This document shows positions 36,355-45,424 of a stretch of DNA of 64,000 nucleotides, piece by piece. The DNA lies in the NCBI RefSeq assembly GCF_003710085.1, contig NZ_CP033324.1:3287501-3351500 (forward strand), in the 5' to 3' direction. Position 1 is the stretch's first letter, and each line of letters opens with the position of its first letter. The stretch comes from Nocardioides pantholopis (GTDB lineage: Bacteria; Actinomycetota; Actinomycetes; Propionibacteriales; Nocardioidaceae). The notes beneath the pieces are model-generated. The model saw only the letters and a program-made list of their open reading frames with translations, made no database searches and was not told where the DNA came from. The position numbers and the translations under genes are program-made.

Positions 36355-37380
36355 TCAGGCGCCGGGACGGCACTCCGCGGGCGGCACCCGCTCCGGCGGC
36401 GCGTCGATCGACCTGGCGCCGGCGAGCAGCGCCCCCGCGACCGGATGGCCGCGCAGCGGCTCGGCCAGCAGCCCGAACAGCTCCTCGGCGAGGTCACCCG
36501 CGGCGCCGCGCCGGTCGAGCACCCGCACCACCCAGTCGCGCACCTCGGCCATGATCGTCTCGTCGCCGGTGACCAGGCTCGCCGCCAGGCAGCCGATGAC
36601 GTGGTCCACGGTCGCCGCGAGCTCGGCGTGCCGGTCCACGGGGCGCAGCTCGGGGTGCCGCGCGACCAGCGCGCCCGCGACGTACGGCGTGATCTCCTCG
36701 CGATAGCCGAGGATCCACTCGGCCTCGATCTCGGCCGGCGTGGGCTCGGCGGCGGGCAGCGGCTCGACGCGCGCCGGAAGCTCGTGCACCAGCCGCACCG
36801 CGTCGGGGATCGTCGCGGCGTACGCCGTGGCGCCCAGGGCGAGCGCGCGGCGCTCGTCGCCGCCGAACGCGGCGCCACCCATGACCACCGGGACCCCGGT
36901 TGCGCGCAGCTCGGCCACCAGCGCCAACTGGTCGCCCAGCGAGGACGTGAGCGTGCCGCTGAGCAGCACCGCGCGCGGCCGCCGGGACCGGACCTGCGCC
37001 ACCAGCTCGGGCTCCTCGACGACCTCGCCGCGGAAGCCCGCGGCGGTCAGGTGCTCGGCGACGACGAGGGCCGGCAGCTCGTGGCGCTCACCGCGCAGGC
37101 AGGCCACGAGCACCAGCGCGGCGCCGGGGCGGGGGGCGTCGCTGAACGAGCACAGCCAGTGCACCAGCCCCTCGTTGATCGCGGTGGCGGCCAGCTCCTG
37201 CTCGAAGGACCAGCTGCCCTCCAGCCAGAGCTCGCCGGCGCGACCCTGGGCCGGGAGGACCAGCGACTCCATGATCTCCAGCGGGGCCTGCCCCTCGGCC
37301 TGCAGGCGCTTGACCGCCTCCAGCGCTGCCGGACGGTCGCCGCGCTCGAGCGCTTGCCAGTACTCGTCCGCCGTGTTCAT
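36355..37380 (-). CDS. Stand-alone B12-binding domain protein with CarH-like motifs
   Basis: A 341-residue protein. Residues 1-80 form the helical-bundle cap, with Trp52-x9-Glu62, the pattern Wx9E(H) of CarH-type photoreceptors, but His is Leu63. Residues 87-210 form a cobalamin-binding Rossmann domain with Glu98-x-His100 (GERHELPAL), then SGTLTSS and MGGAAFGG. The Gly expected after His is Pro103. There is no MerR DNA-binding domain. The C-terminal 125 residues (helical) are unassigned. It may sense light or cobalamin and signal through a partner. The gene is monocistronic or loosely linked to the next leftward genes. Confidence 0.82.
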   Translation of the reverse strand: MNTADEYWQALERGDRPAALEAVKRLQAEGQAPLEIMESLVLPAQGRAGELWLEGSWSFEQELAATAINEGLVHWLCSFSDAPRPGAALVLVACLRGERHELPALVVAEHLTAAGFRGEVVEEPELVAQVRSRRPRAVLLSGTLTSSLGDQLALVAELRATGVPVVMGGAAFGGDERRALALGATAYAATIPDAVRLVHELPARVEPLPAAEPTPAEIEAEWILGYREEITPYVAGALVARHPELRPVDRHAELAATVDHVIGCLAASLVTGDETIMAEVRDWVVRVLDRRGAAGDLAEELFGLLAEPLRGHPVAGALLAGARSIDAPPERVPPAECRPGA

Positions 37381-37446
37381 CGCGTGCGTCTCCTACCCGG
37401 ATCGGGCCGGTTCCATGCCGACCGGCCCGACCCGGTGCGTCGCTCG

Positions 37447-38058
37447 TCAGTCCCCGAGCAGCGCCCGCTCGGCGCCGATCGTGGTGTCGTCGCCGTGGCC
37501 CGTGTGGACCACCGTGTCGTCGGGCAGCGCGAACAGCTTCGCGCGGATCGACGCCTCGATCGTGGGCCGGTCGCTGAAGGACCGGCCGGTCGCGCCGGGA
37601 CCGCCCTGGAACAGCGTGTCGCCGGTGAAGACGCAGCCCAGCTCCTCGGCGTACAGGCACACCGCTCCGGGGGCGTGCCCCGGCGTGTGCAGCACCCTCA
37701 GGGTGGTGCCGGCGACCTCGAGGATCAGCTCGTCGGCGAGGTCGAGGTCCCAGAGCTGGTCGGGGTGCGTCAGCGTCCAGACCGGGAGGTCGTCGGGGTG
37801 CAGCATGATCGGCGCGACGACCCGCTCCCGCAGCGCGGGCGCGACCCGGACGTGGTCGTCGTGGGCGTGGGTGCACACGATCGCCTTGACCTTGCGGTCC
37901 CCCACGACGGCCAGGATGTCGTCGACCGAGTGCGGCGCGTCGATGACCACGCACTCCTGGTCGTCGCCGATCACCCAGATGTTGTTGTCGACCTGGTGTG
38001 TCTCGCCGTCGAGGCTGAAGGTGCCGCTGGAGACCGCGTGGTCGACCCGGGCGGTCAC
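37447..38058 (-). CDS. MBL-fold metallo-hydrolase, partner of mycothiol-dependent formaldehyde dehydrogenase
   Basis: A 203-residue metallo-beta-lactamase-fold hydrolase with His64-x-His66-x-Asp68-His69 (THAHDDH), TPGHAPG and FTGDTLF. The GTG at 38058 overlaps the mscR stop. The same pair occurs in mycobacteria (adhE2 followed by an MBL gene). By analogy with glyoxalase II or formylglutathione hydrolase it may hydrolyse formyl-mycothiol, the product of MscR; this is inferred. The short length is normal for this subgroup. Confidence 0.88.
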   Translation of the reverse strand: MTARVDHAVSSGTFSLDGETHQVDNNIWVIGDDQECVVIDAPHSVDDILAVVGDRKVKAIVCTHAHDDHVRVAPALRERVVAPIMLHPDDLPVWTLTHPDQLWDLDLADELILEVAGTTLRVLHTPGHAPGAVCLYAEELGCVFTGDTLFQGGPGATGRSFSDRPTIEASIRAKLFALPDDTVVHTGHGDDTTIGAERALLGD

Positions 38059-39170
38059 GGGAGGACCACCACGCTGCGCAGCACGTCGCCGTGGTGCATC
38101 TTCTCGAACGCGGCCTCGATGTCGCCGATGCCGATCTCCTCGGTGACGAACGCGTCGAGGTCGAGACGGCCCTGGCGGTAGAGGTCGACGAGCATCGGGA
38201 AGTCGCGGCTCGGCAGGCAGTCGCCGTACCAGCTGGACTTCAGGGCCCCGCCGCGCCCGAAGACGTCGCCGAGCGGGAGCTCGGGGACCTTCATGTCCGG
38301 GGTCGGCACGCCCACCAGGACCAGCACTCCGGCGAGGTCGCGGGCGTAGAACGCCTGCTTCCAGGTCTCCGGGCGGCCGACGGCCTCGATGACCACGTCC
38401 GCGCCCTCGGCGCCCTCGTAGGTCTCGGCGCAGATCCGCTTGATCTCCTCGACCGGGTCGACCTGGGAGGAGTCGATGGTGTGGGTCGCGCCCATCGCCG
38501 TGGCCTGCTCGAGCTTCTTCGCGTCGATGTCGACGGCGATGATCGGCGAGGCGCCGGCCAGCGCCGCGCCGGCGATCGCGGCGACGCCGACGCCGCCGCA
38601 CCCGATCACGGCCGCGGAGCGGCCCCGGGTCAGGGCACCGGTGTTGATCGCCGCGCCGATGCCGGCCATCACGCCGCACCCGAGCAGGCCGACGGCCGCG
38701 GGGCGCGCGTCCGGGTCGACCTTCGTGCACTGGCCGGCGGCGACCAGGGTCTTCTCCGCGAAGGCGCCGATCCCGAGCGCGGGCGTCAGCTCCGTGCCCG
38801 CGTCGGGGCCGTCGGCCAGCGTCATCCGCTGCGTCGCGTTGTGGGTGTTGAAGCAGTACTGCAGCTCCCCGCGCTTGCAGGCCCGGCACTCCCCGCACAC
38901 GGCGCGCCAGTTGAGGACGACGAAGTCGCCCGGCGCCACGTCGGTCACGTCCGGCCCGACGGCCTCGACCACTCCGGCGGCCTCGTGGCCCAGCAGGAAC
39001 GGGAACTGGTCGTTGATGCCACCCTCGCGGTAGTGCAGGTCCGTGTGGCAGACCCCGCAGGCCTGCACCTTGACCACGGCCTCCCCCGGCCCGGGGTCCG
39101 GGACGTTGATCGTGACGACCTCGACGGGCGCCCCCTCGGCCTTGGCGACGACCGCCTGCACCTGCTGCAT
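38055..39170 (-). CDS. mscR: S-(hydroxymethyl)mycothiol dehydrogenase / nitrosomycothiol reductase
   Basis: A 371-residue zinc alcohol dehydrogenase of class III. Catalytic zinc ligands Cys38 (CGVCHTD) and His62 (LGHEAAG), structural zinc Cys92, 95, 98 and 106, and the NAD motif [13 protein letters not shown] are visible. The sequence fits the mycothiol-dependent formaldehyde dehydrogenase group, which detoxifies formaldehyde and can reduce S-nitrosomycothiol. Glutathione-dependent relatives differ in length and active-site loop. The ATG at 39170 has AGGAAG before it. It is coupled to the MBL gene and divergent from the MMPL gene. Confidence 0.92.
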   Translation of the reverse strand: MQQVQAVVAKAEGAPVEVVTINVPDPGPGEAVVKVQACGVCHTDLHYREGGINDQFPFLLGHEAAGVVEAVGPDVTDVAPGDFVVLNWRAVCGECRACKRGELQYCFNTHNATQRMTLADGPDAGTELTPALGIGAFAEKTLVAAGQCTKVDPDARPAAVGLLGCGVMAGIGAAINTGALTRGRSAAVIGCGGVGVAAIAGAALAGASPIIAVDIDAKKLEQATAMGATHTIDSSQVDPVEEIKRICAETYEGAEGADVVIEAVGRPETWKQAFYARDLAGVLVLVGVPTPDMKVPELPLGDVFGRGGALKSSWYGDCLPSRDFPMLVDLYRQGRLDLDAFVTEEIGIGDIEAAFEKMHHGDVLRSVVVLP

Positions 39171-39282
39171 CTGACTTCCTCTCGACGTCGGCCCGGACCT
39201 CGTCGTCCGGTCGTCCCACGGTAGTCGCCGTGGGTCGCCCACCCTCGGCCCCGGGGGGTCCAGCTCGGGACCGGGCCGGGCT

Positions 39283-39288
39283 GATAAT
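39283..39288 (+). promoter_or_regulatory. Possible -10 box for the MMPL gene
   Basis: GATAAT occurs in the very GC-rich 159-base gap between mscR and the MMPL gene, 42 bases before the latter's GTG. No good -35 box is visible. Confidence 0.3.
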
Positions 39289-39329
39289 CGAGAGGCGCCC
39301 GGGCCGCCGTTTCGCTAGCGTCCCGGATC

Positions 39330-41551
39330 GTGTTCGCAGCCCTCGGCCGTCTGGTCTCCCGTCGTCCCTGGTTCGTCATCGCCGCGTGGGTGGTGCTGGC
39401 CGTCGCGGTGGTCTCCCTCGCCCCGGCCCTCCAGACCACCTCGGAGGAGTCGGAGTTCCTGCCCGACCACTACGAGTCGATCCGAGCGGCCGAGCTGCAG
39501 GAGCAGAACTTCCCCGGGGCGACCACCCCGGCCGCCATCCTGGTCTTCGAGCGGGAGGACGGCGGCGCGCTCACCGAGGAGGACCGGGCCGAGGTCGGGC
39601 GGATCTCCGAGGGCCTCGGACCCGAGCTGGGCGCGGACACCTTCGTCCAGGAGGTCGTGACCGTCGACCCCGAGGGGCGGCCCAACGTCTCCGAGGACGG
39701 CCTGGTCCAGCTGGGCATCGTCGGCCTCGCCGAGGACGCCACCGGCTTCGACCCCGGGGCCTTCGAGGACGCCGAGGCGCTGCGCGAGGACCTGGACGAC
39801 CTGGCCGAGGGCTCGGGGCTACGGGTCCGGACCACCGGGTCGGTCCTCCAGGGCCTGGACTCCCAGGAGTCCGGGGAGCGGTCGCTGGCCATCGTCGGCA
39901 TCGCGACAGTGGTGCTGATCGTGGTGCTGCTGGCGCTGATCTTCCGCAGCGTGATCATCTGCCTGATGCCGGTGGTCGTGGTCACGCTGGTCTCGATCAT
40001 CGCGACCGGGCTGATCGGCTGGGCCAACGAGGTCTTCGACCTCCAGGCGGACTCCTCGATCGAGACCATCCTCGTCGTCGTCCTGTACGGCATCGGCACC
40101 GACTACATCCTGTTCTTCCTGTTCCGCTACCGCGAGCGGCTGCGCCAGGGGCCGACACCCGGGCCTCGGTCGTGCACGCGCTCGAGCGGGCGGGCGAGGC
40201 CATCGCCTCCGCAGGCGGTGCGGTGATCGTCGCGTTCCTGGCGCTGCTGCTGAGCACGCTCAGCATCTTCCAGGCGATCGGACCCGCGCTGGCGATCGCG
40301 GTGGCCGTCACCCTGCTGGCCGCCCTCACGCTGGTGCCGGCCGTCGTCACCGTGCTCGGCCGCGGGCTGTTCTGGCCCTCGCGCTCGTGGCGCCGGGAGC
40401 CCGAGGGCGCCCGGTTCGGTCGGATGGGCGACGGCCTCGGCCGCAGGCCCGGCGTCTACGCGTCGGTCTCGGGGCTGGTGATGGCGGCGCTGGCGGTCTT
40501 CGCGCTCGGCTTCAACCCCTCCTTCGACTTCAGCGCCAGCCTGCCCGACGACGTGGAGTCCACCCAGGCCCTGGAGACCTTCCAGGACCACTTCGCCGCC
40601 GGCGCGAGCGAGCCGGTCCCGGTGCTCCTGCGCTCCGGGGACGGACCGCTCGACGCGGGCACGCTCACGGCGTACCGCGACGAGCTCGAGGCCGCCGACG
40701 GAGTGGCGCAGGCCTTCCCCGCCCAGACCTCCTCGGACGGCACCGTCGCGCAGTTCAGCCTGGTGCTCGACCAGGACCCGGCCTCCGACGCCGCTCTCCA
40801 GGACGTCAAGGGGCCGATCCGCGACGCCGCGCACGACGCGGCCCCGGAGGGCACCGAGGCGTTCGTCGGCGGTACGCCGTCGGTCTTCGCCGACCTGCAG
40901 GAGGCGATGGAACGCGACTACTCGGTCGTGTTCCCGGTGGCCGCGCTGATCATCATGCTGATCCTCGCGCTGCTGCTGCGCAGCCTGGTGGCGCCGTGGT
41001 ACCTGATGGGGGCGGTCGCCCTCGGGTTCGCCGCGACCCTGGGCGCCACGGTCATCCTGTTCCAGTACGTGCTCGGCGAGAGCGGCCTGATCTTCATGCT
41101 GCCGATCTACATCTACCTGTTCGTCACCGCGCTCGGCACCGACTACAACATCTTGATGATCGCCCGGCTGCGTGAGGAGTCCCGGGCCGGCAAGGACCCG
41201 CGGCGCGCGGCCGCGGAGGCGGTCAAGCACGCCGGGCCGACGATCGCGGCGGCCGGGGTGATCCTCGCCGGCACCTTCGCCTCGCTGATGCTCAGCGGCA
41301 ACACGCTGATGGTCTCGATGGGCTTCGCGCTGTCCTTCGGCATCATCGTCGCCGCGTTCGTGATGTCGATGTTCTTCACCCCGGCCCTCACCGCCCTGAT
41401 CGGCCACCGCGCCTGGTGGCCCGGGCACGGCGACGAGGCCCGGTCCGAGGACCGGGCCGGCGGCGGGGCAGCCTCCGAGCCGGGCCTCGACCGCAGCGGT
41501 GGCCCGGAGGCCGAGGTCGGGCCGGACGCCCGGGTCGGCCGCGACGGCTGA
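39330..41551 (+). pseudogene. MMPL family transporter gene with a one-base frameshift
   Basis: Two reading frames together encode one MMPL/RND-type transporter. The first (39330 to about 40150) gives TM1, an external domain, and TM2-TM5 up to DYILFFLFRYRERLRQG. The second, one base shifted, continues with ADTRASVVHALERAGEAIASAGG and runs to 41551 with the second external domain and TM7-TM12. Adding one G to the GGGG at 40148-40151 restores a 740-residue protein of normal length. The break is between the family's conserved GTDYILFF and RAGEAI segments, so it is real at sequence level. It may be an assembly error, a phase-variable tract or a true loss. Substrate of the transporter is unknown. 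Confidence 0.88.
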
Positions 41552-41560
41552 CCGAGGAGG

Positions 41561-42619
41561 TCAGGAGGCCAGGACCTCGGTCACCGGCAGGCTGGAGTCG
41601 GCGGGCAGGTCGAGGTTGGAGGGGGTGCGCCCGCGGGCGACCATCTCGGCGCCGAGGGCCGCGACCATCGCGCCGTTGTCGGTGCACAGGCCGGGTCGGG
41701 GCACCCGCACCCGGATGCCCAGCCTCGCGGCCCGTTCCTCGGCCAGCACCCGGAGCCGGGAGTTGGCCGCGACGCCGCCGCCGATCAGCAGGTCCTCGAT
41801 GCCCTCGCTGCTCGCCGCGTCCAGCGCCTTGCGAACCAGCACGTCGCACACCGCCTCCTGGAAGGACGCCGCGACGTCGGCGACCGGCACCGGCTCGCCG
41901 GAGCGCTCCCGGGCCTCCACCCAGCGGGCGACAGCTGTCTTGAGCCCGGAGAACGAGAAGTCGAAGCGGTGCCGCTCCAGGTCGCGGCGCGAGGTCAGGC
42001 CGCGGGGGAAGTCGATGGAGACGCTGCTGCCCTCGCGTGCCACCCGGTCGATGTGCGGCCCGCCGGGGAACGGCAGCCCGAGCAGCCGGGCCACCTTGTC
42101 GAACGCCTCCCCCGCGGCGTCGTCGATGGTCGCGCCCATCGGCTGCACGCCGCTGGTGACGTCCTCGACCCGCAGCAGGCTGGAGTGCCCGCCGCTGACC
42201 AGCATCGCCAGGCACGGCTCGGGCAGCGGACCGTGCTCGAGCTGGTCGACGGCGACGTGGGAGGCGAGGTGGTTCACGCCGTACAGCGGCTTGCCCAGGC
42301 CCAGGGCGAGCGCCTTCGCGGAGGCCACGCCGACGAGCAGCGCGCCGGCGAGGCCGGGGCCGCTGGTCACCGCGATCGCGTCGACGTCGTGCAACGAGAT
42401 CCCCGCGGTCTCGCAGGCCCGCTCGATGGTCGGGACCATCGCCTCCAGGTGCGCCCGGCTGGCCACCTCGGGGACGACGCCGCCGAACCGGGCGTGCTCC
42501 TCGACGCTGCTCGCGACCGCGTCGGCCAGCAGCGTGTGACCCCGCACGATGCCGACGCCGGTCTCGTCGCAGGAGGTCTCGATGCCGAGGACCAGGGGGG
42601 CGCTGCTGCTCTCGCTCAC
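41561..42619 (-). CDS. tsaD: tRNA N6-adenosine threonylcarbamoyltransferase TsaD
   Basis: A 352-residue catalytic subunit that transfers the threonylcarbamoyl group to A37 of ANN-decoding tRNAs. The N-terminal [14 protein letters not shown], metal-binding His117 and His121 (GVNHLASHV) and [10 protein letters not shown] near 255 are typical. Start is GTG at 42619. It lies 9 bases from the end of the MMPL gene, convergently. In mycobacteria tsaD adjoins rimI and tsaB; here an AraC/DUF2000 pair is inserted between them. Confidence 0.97.
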   Translation of the reverse strand: MSESSSAPLVLGIETSCDETGVGIVRGHTLLADAVASSVEEHARFGGVVPEVASRAHLEAMVPTIERACETAGISLHDVDAIAVTSGPGLAGALLVGVASAKALALGLGKPLYGVNHLASHVAVDQLEHGPLPEPCLAMLVSGGHSSLLRVEDVTSGVQPMGATIDDAAGEAFDKVARLLGLPFPGGPHIDRVAREGSSVSIDFPRGLTSRRDLERHRFDFSFSGLKTAVARWVEARERSGEPVPVADVAASFQEAVCDVLVRKALDAASSEGIEDLLIGGGVAANSRLRVLAEERAARLGIRVRVPRPGLCTDNGAMVAALGAEMVARGRTPSNLDLPADSSLPVTEVLAS

Positions 42620-42634
42620 CCGTTCATTGTGCCC

Positions 42635-43432
42635 TCAGCGTGCCGACCGGGCGTACGCGCCCGGTGCCACGCCCAGCAGCCGCCGGAAGTGGCGCCCCAG
42701 GTGGGCCTGGTCGTGGAACCCGACGGCGACGGCGACGTCGGCGGGCCGCTCCCCTGCCAGCAGCCGCCGCCGGGCGAGGTCCAGGCGCCGGCCGGTCAGG
42801 TAGCGGTGCGGCGGCAGGCCGAACTCGGCGGTGAAGGCGCGCACGACGTGCGTCGGCGAGGCGTACGTCGCGCGCGCCACGTCGGCGAGGCCGACCCCCT
42901 CGACGACCCGGCCGTCCAGCAGCTCGCGGACGGCCCACGCCAGCGGTCGGTCGGCGACGGCGGGCGCATCGACGTCGCGGCCGGCCAGGTGCCGGGCGAG
43001 GCGGTCGGCGACGAGCGCGAGCCGGGACTCGGCCTCGAACCCGTCCCCCGGGTGCACCAGCGCGCCGTGCAGCCCGTCGACCGCGGCGGCCAGCACGGGG
43101 TCGGCCCAGCCCGGACGGTCGACGGCGGCGCCGACCCGGTCGGTGCCGAGCAGCGGCTCCTCGAGGTAGACCACCCGCTTGCGGAACCCGGCCGCGGACG
43201 CGGCGCGACCGTCGTGGGCGACGTGCGGAGGCAGCACCGTCACCTGACGCGGCACGGTGCCGTGCGAGCGGCGTTCCAGGTCGTAGGCCACCGTGCCGGC
43301 GTCGACCAGCAGCACGGTCCAGGTGTCGTGGGTGTGGCGGGGATAGGCGTGGTCCGGGAAGTAGGCGTGCAGCACCTCCACGACGCCCGCGACCGGCGGC
43401 CGCCAGGCCCGCACGGTGGGCGTCGGCACCAT
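42635..43432 (-). CDS. AraC family transcriptional regulator
   Basis: A 265-residue regulator. The N-terminal cupin-like domain has HAYPRHTHDTWTVLLVDAG, a small-molecule pocket. The C-terminal double HTH has LADVARATYASPTHVVRAF and PADVAVAVGFHDQAHLGRHFRRLLG. The ATG at 43432 is used; a TTG 15 bases upstream is possible. It is divergent from the DUF2000 gene with a 50-base gap, which suggests that it controls that gene. This pair is an insertion in the tsaD-rimI-tsaB block. Confidence 0.9.
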   Translation of the reverse strand: MVPTPTVRAWRPPVAGVVEVLHAYFPDHAYPRHTHDTWTVLLVDAGTVAYDLERRSHGTVPRQVTVLPPHVAHDGRAASAAGFRKRVVYLEEPLLGTDRVGAAVDRPGWADPVLAAAVDGLHGALVHPGDGFEAESRLALVADRLARHLAGRDVDAPAVADRPLAWAVRELLDGRVVEGVGLADVARATYASPTHVVRAFTAEFGLPPHRYLTGRRLDLARRRLLAGERPADVAVAVGFHDQAHLGRHFRRLLGVAPGAYARSAR

Positions 43433-43482
43433 GTCAGGAACGTACAAGACCGGCGGCGTTCCGGCCCAGCACGCTGAGGGAC

Positions 43483-43908
43483 ATGACCCGCTCCGACATC
43501 AGGTTCGACACCAAGATCGCCGTCCTGCTCCGTGACGACCTGCCCGGCTGGCAGCGCCTGAACGCCACCGCCTTCCTGATCAGCGGGGTGACCGCCCGCT
43601 GGCCGCAGCTGGTCGGCGAGCCGTACGCCGACGCCGACGGCACGGCGTACCTGCCGATGCTCGGCCAGCCGGTGCTGGTCCTGGAGGGCGAAGGCCCGGC
43701 CCTGGTCACCGCGCACGAGCGGGCGCTGCGGCGCGAGCTGCCGGTGGCGGTCTTCACCTCCGACCTGTTCCGGACCGGCAACGACGAGGACAACCGGGCA
43801 GCGGTGGCGGCGGTCCCCCGCGCCAAGCTCGACCTGGTGGGGCTGGCGGTGCACGGCCCGCGCAACGCCGTCGACCGGATCCTCAAGGGCGCGCGGATGC
43901 ACCCGTGA
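43483..43908 (+). CDS. DUF2000 family protein
   Basis: A 141-residue small alpha/beta protein of the DUF2000 family as I know it: TKIAVLLRDDLPGWQRLNATAFLISG at the N-terminus and a central GQPVLVLEG. The fold is related to peptidyl-tRNA hydrolase II. Biochemical function is unknown. GAGGGA precedes the ATG. The divergent AraC gene is its likely regulator. Confidence 0.85.
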   Translation: MTRSDIRFDTKIAVLLRDDLPGWQRLNATAFLISGVTARWPQLVGEPYADADGTAYLPMLGQPVLVLEGEGPALVTAHERALRRELPVAVFTSDLFRTGNDEDNRAAVAAVPRAKLDLVGLAVHGPRNAVDRILKGARMHP

Positions 43909-43914
43909 GGACGG

Positions 43915-44361
43915 TCAGGCGGCGGGCAGGTCCCGGGCGAGCACGAGTGCGGTAGCCCCGTCCCGGTAGTAGCGCTGGCGCCGGGCGATCTCGATGAAGC
44001 CCCGGGCCGCGTAGAACCGCGCCGCACCCACGTTGTCCTCGCGGACCTCCAGCAGCAGCCGCTCGGCGCCCCCGGCGACCGCGGCAGCGACCACCTCGGC
44101 GAGCAGCTCGCTGGCCACGCCGCTGCGGCGGTGCTCGGGGCGCACCGCGATCCGCTGCAGTTCCGCGATGTCCCCGACCACGCTCGCGACCGCGTGGCCG
44201 ACGAGCTCGCCGTCGACCTCGGCGACCAGGTAGCTCACGGTCGGGAGGGTGCCGGCGAGGCCCTCGCGGACCAGGCCGGGGGGCCAGGCGTCCGCGCCGA
44301 GGTTCTCGGTCTCCAGGGCGACCACGGCGTCTGCGTCGGCGAGGGTCGCCCCGCGGATCAC
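43915..44361 (-). CDS. rimI: Ribosomal protein S18 alanine N-acetyltransferase RimI-like
   Basis: A 148-residue single GNAT domain. The acetyl-CoA loop VRPEHRRSGVASELL is near residue 77 and LEVREDNVGAARFYAARGF near 105, as in RimI. The GTG at 44361 overlaps the tsaB stop. Position between tsaB and tsaD supports RimI, which acetylates S18 in model bacteria; the mycobacterial enzyme has broader targets. Confidence 0.9.
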   Translation of the reverse strand: MIRGATLADADAVVALETENLGADAWPPGLVREGLAGTLPTVSYLVAEVDGELVGHAVASVVGDIAELQRIAVRPEHRRSGVASELLAEVVAAAVAGGAERLLLEVREDNVGAARFYAARGFIEIARRQRYYRDGATALVLARDLPAA

Positions 44362-44990
44362 GAGACCTTCTTCGGCGGCCGGGGAGCCTCCGCGTCCGGG
44401 CGCCGCAGGTACATCGGCTCCGGGTCGACGAGCTCCGCGAGCTCCTCGGTGACCGCCCGGGCCAGCCAGCCGGCGCTGGGCCGCCGGGGACCCACGGCCT
44501 GGGGGAAGTCGTCGGGGTAGAGGTGGGCGCCCTCGCCCACCACCGGCAGCTCGCTCGCCACGGCAGCCGGCTTCGCGACGACCGGGCCCTCGAGCCGGTC
44601 CCCCGTCTCGTCGTACGAGGCGAGGTAGACCTCCTTGCGCCGCGCGTCGGTGGCGACGAGGAAGGGCCGGTCCAGCTGCCGTGCCGCCTCCACCGCCAGC
44701 ACGTCGAGGCTGCACACGCCGTAGACCGGCACCTCGAGGACGAATCCGAGCGTGCGGGCGGTCACCAGGCCCACCCGCAGCCCCGTGAACGGGCCGGGGC
44801 CGACGCCCGCCGCGATCGCGGTGAGGTCCTGGCGGACCACCCCGGCCTGCGCGAGCGCCTGCTCGATGAGCGGGGCGAGCTGCTCGCCGTGCTTCATGGG
44901 CCGCTCGGAGACCAGCTCGACGACGACGTCGGAGCCGTCGTGGAGGGCCACGGTGACCAGGGGGGTCGCGGTGTCGAGGGCGAGGAGCAC
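44358..44990 (-). CDS. tsaB: tRNA threonylcarbamoyladenosine biosynthesis protein TsaB
   Basis: A 210-residue non-catalytic ASKHA-fold partner of TsaD. LLALDTATPLVTVAL begins the fold and AAGVGPGPFTGLRVGLVTARTLG is the hallmark segment. The stop overlaps rimI. The start is GTG at 44990. It forms the t6A complex with TsaD and the TsaE domain encoded 1.4 kb away. Confidence 0.96.
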   Translation of the reverse strand: MLLALDTATPLVTVALHDGSDVVVELVSERPMKHGEQLAPLIEQALAQAGVVRQDLTAIAAGVGPGPFTGLRVGLVTARTLGFVLEVPVYGVCSLDVLAVEAARQLDRPFLVATDARRKEVYLASYDETGDRLEGPVVAKPAAVASELPVVGEGAHLYPDDFPQAVGPRRPSAGWLARAVTEELAELVDPEPMYLRRPDAEAPRPPKKVS

Positions 44991-45111
44991 GCGTCGAGGT
45001 TATCCGGCGCCGGCCGAGCGCTGTGCGCTGGCCGACGCTGCCGATTCCCCCGAACCCCGGACGCCCGGGCCGGCGACCCAGCAGACTGTGCGCCGACTCC
45101 AGGAGGAACAG

Positions 45112-45390
45112 ATGCCCCGCTCCATCCCCGCCGCCGCGACCGTCCTCGGTCTCGTCCTCGCCGCCGTGCCGGCCACCCTGATCGCGTCCCCCGCCGAGGC
45201 GGCCAAGCCCCGGACGTTCAAGAACTGCACGGCGCTCAACAAGGTCTACCCCCACGGGGTCGGCAGGCCGGGCGCCCGCGACCAGACCTCCGGCAAGCCG
45301 GTCACGACGTTCAAGCGCAACGGCAAGGTCTACGCCGCCAACACCAAGAGCGACCGCGACAAGGACGGCATCGCCTGCGAGAAGGCCTGA
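45112..45390 (+). CDS. Secreted excalibur calcium-binding domain protein
   Basis: A 92-residue precursor with a Sec signal peptide ending near SPAEA-AKP (residue 30). The mature part is one excalibur domain: FKNCTALNKVYPHGVG at its start, and the calcium loop DRDKDGIACE at the end with its conserved Cys pair. The strong site AGGAGG is 7 bases before the ATG. Such domains are extracellular and often linked to nucleases or cell-wall proteins, but this one stands alone. It is inserted between tsaB and tsaE. Confidence 0.92.
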   Translation: MPRSIPAAATVLGLVLAAVPATLIASPAEAAKPRTFKNCTALNKVYPHGVGRPGARDQTSGKPVTTFKRNGKVYAANTKSDRDKDGIACEKA

Positions 45391-45424
45391 CCGGCACCTG
45401 ACCCGTCCCTGACCCGGTACGGCG

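Noticed and set aside
45388..45414. Three TGACC words spaced 11 bases apart
   Set aside because: The spacing suggests a response-regulator site, but they lie between two convergent gene ends and the first overlaps a stop codon; chance is likely.
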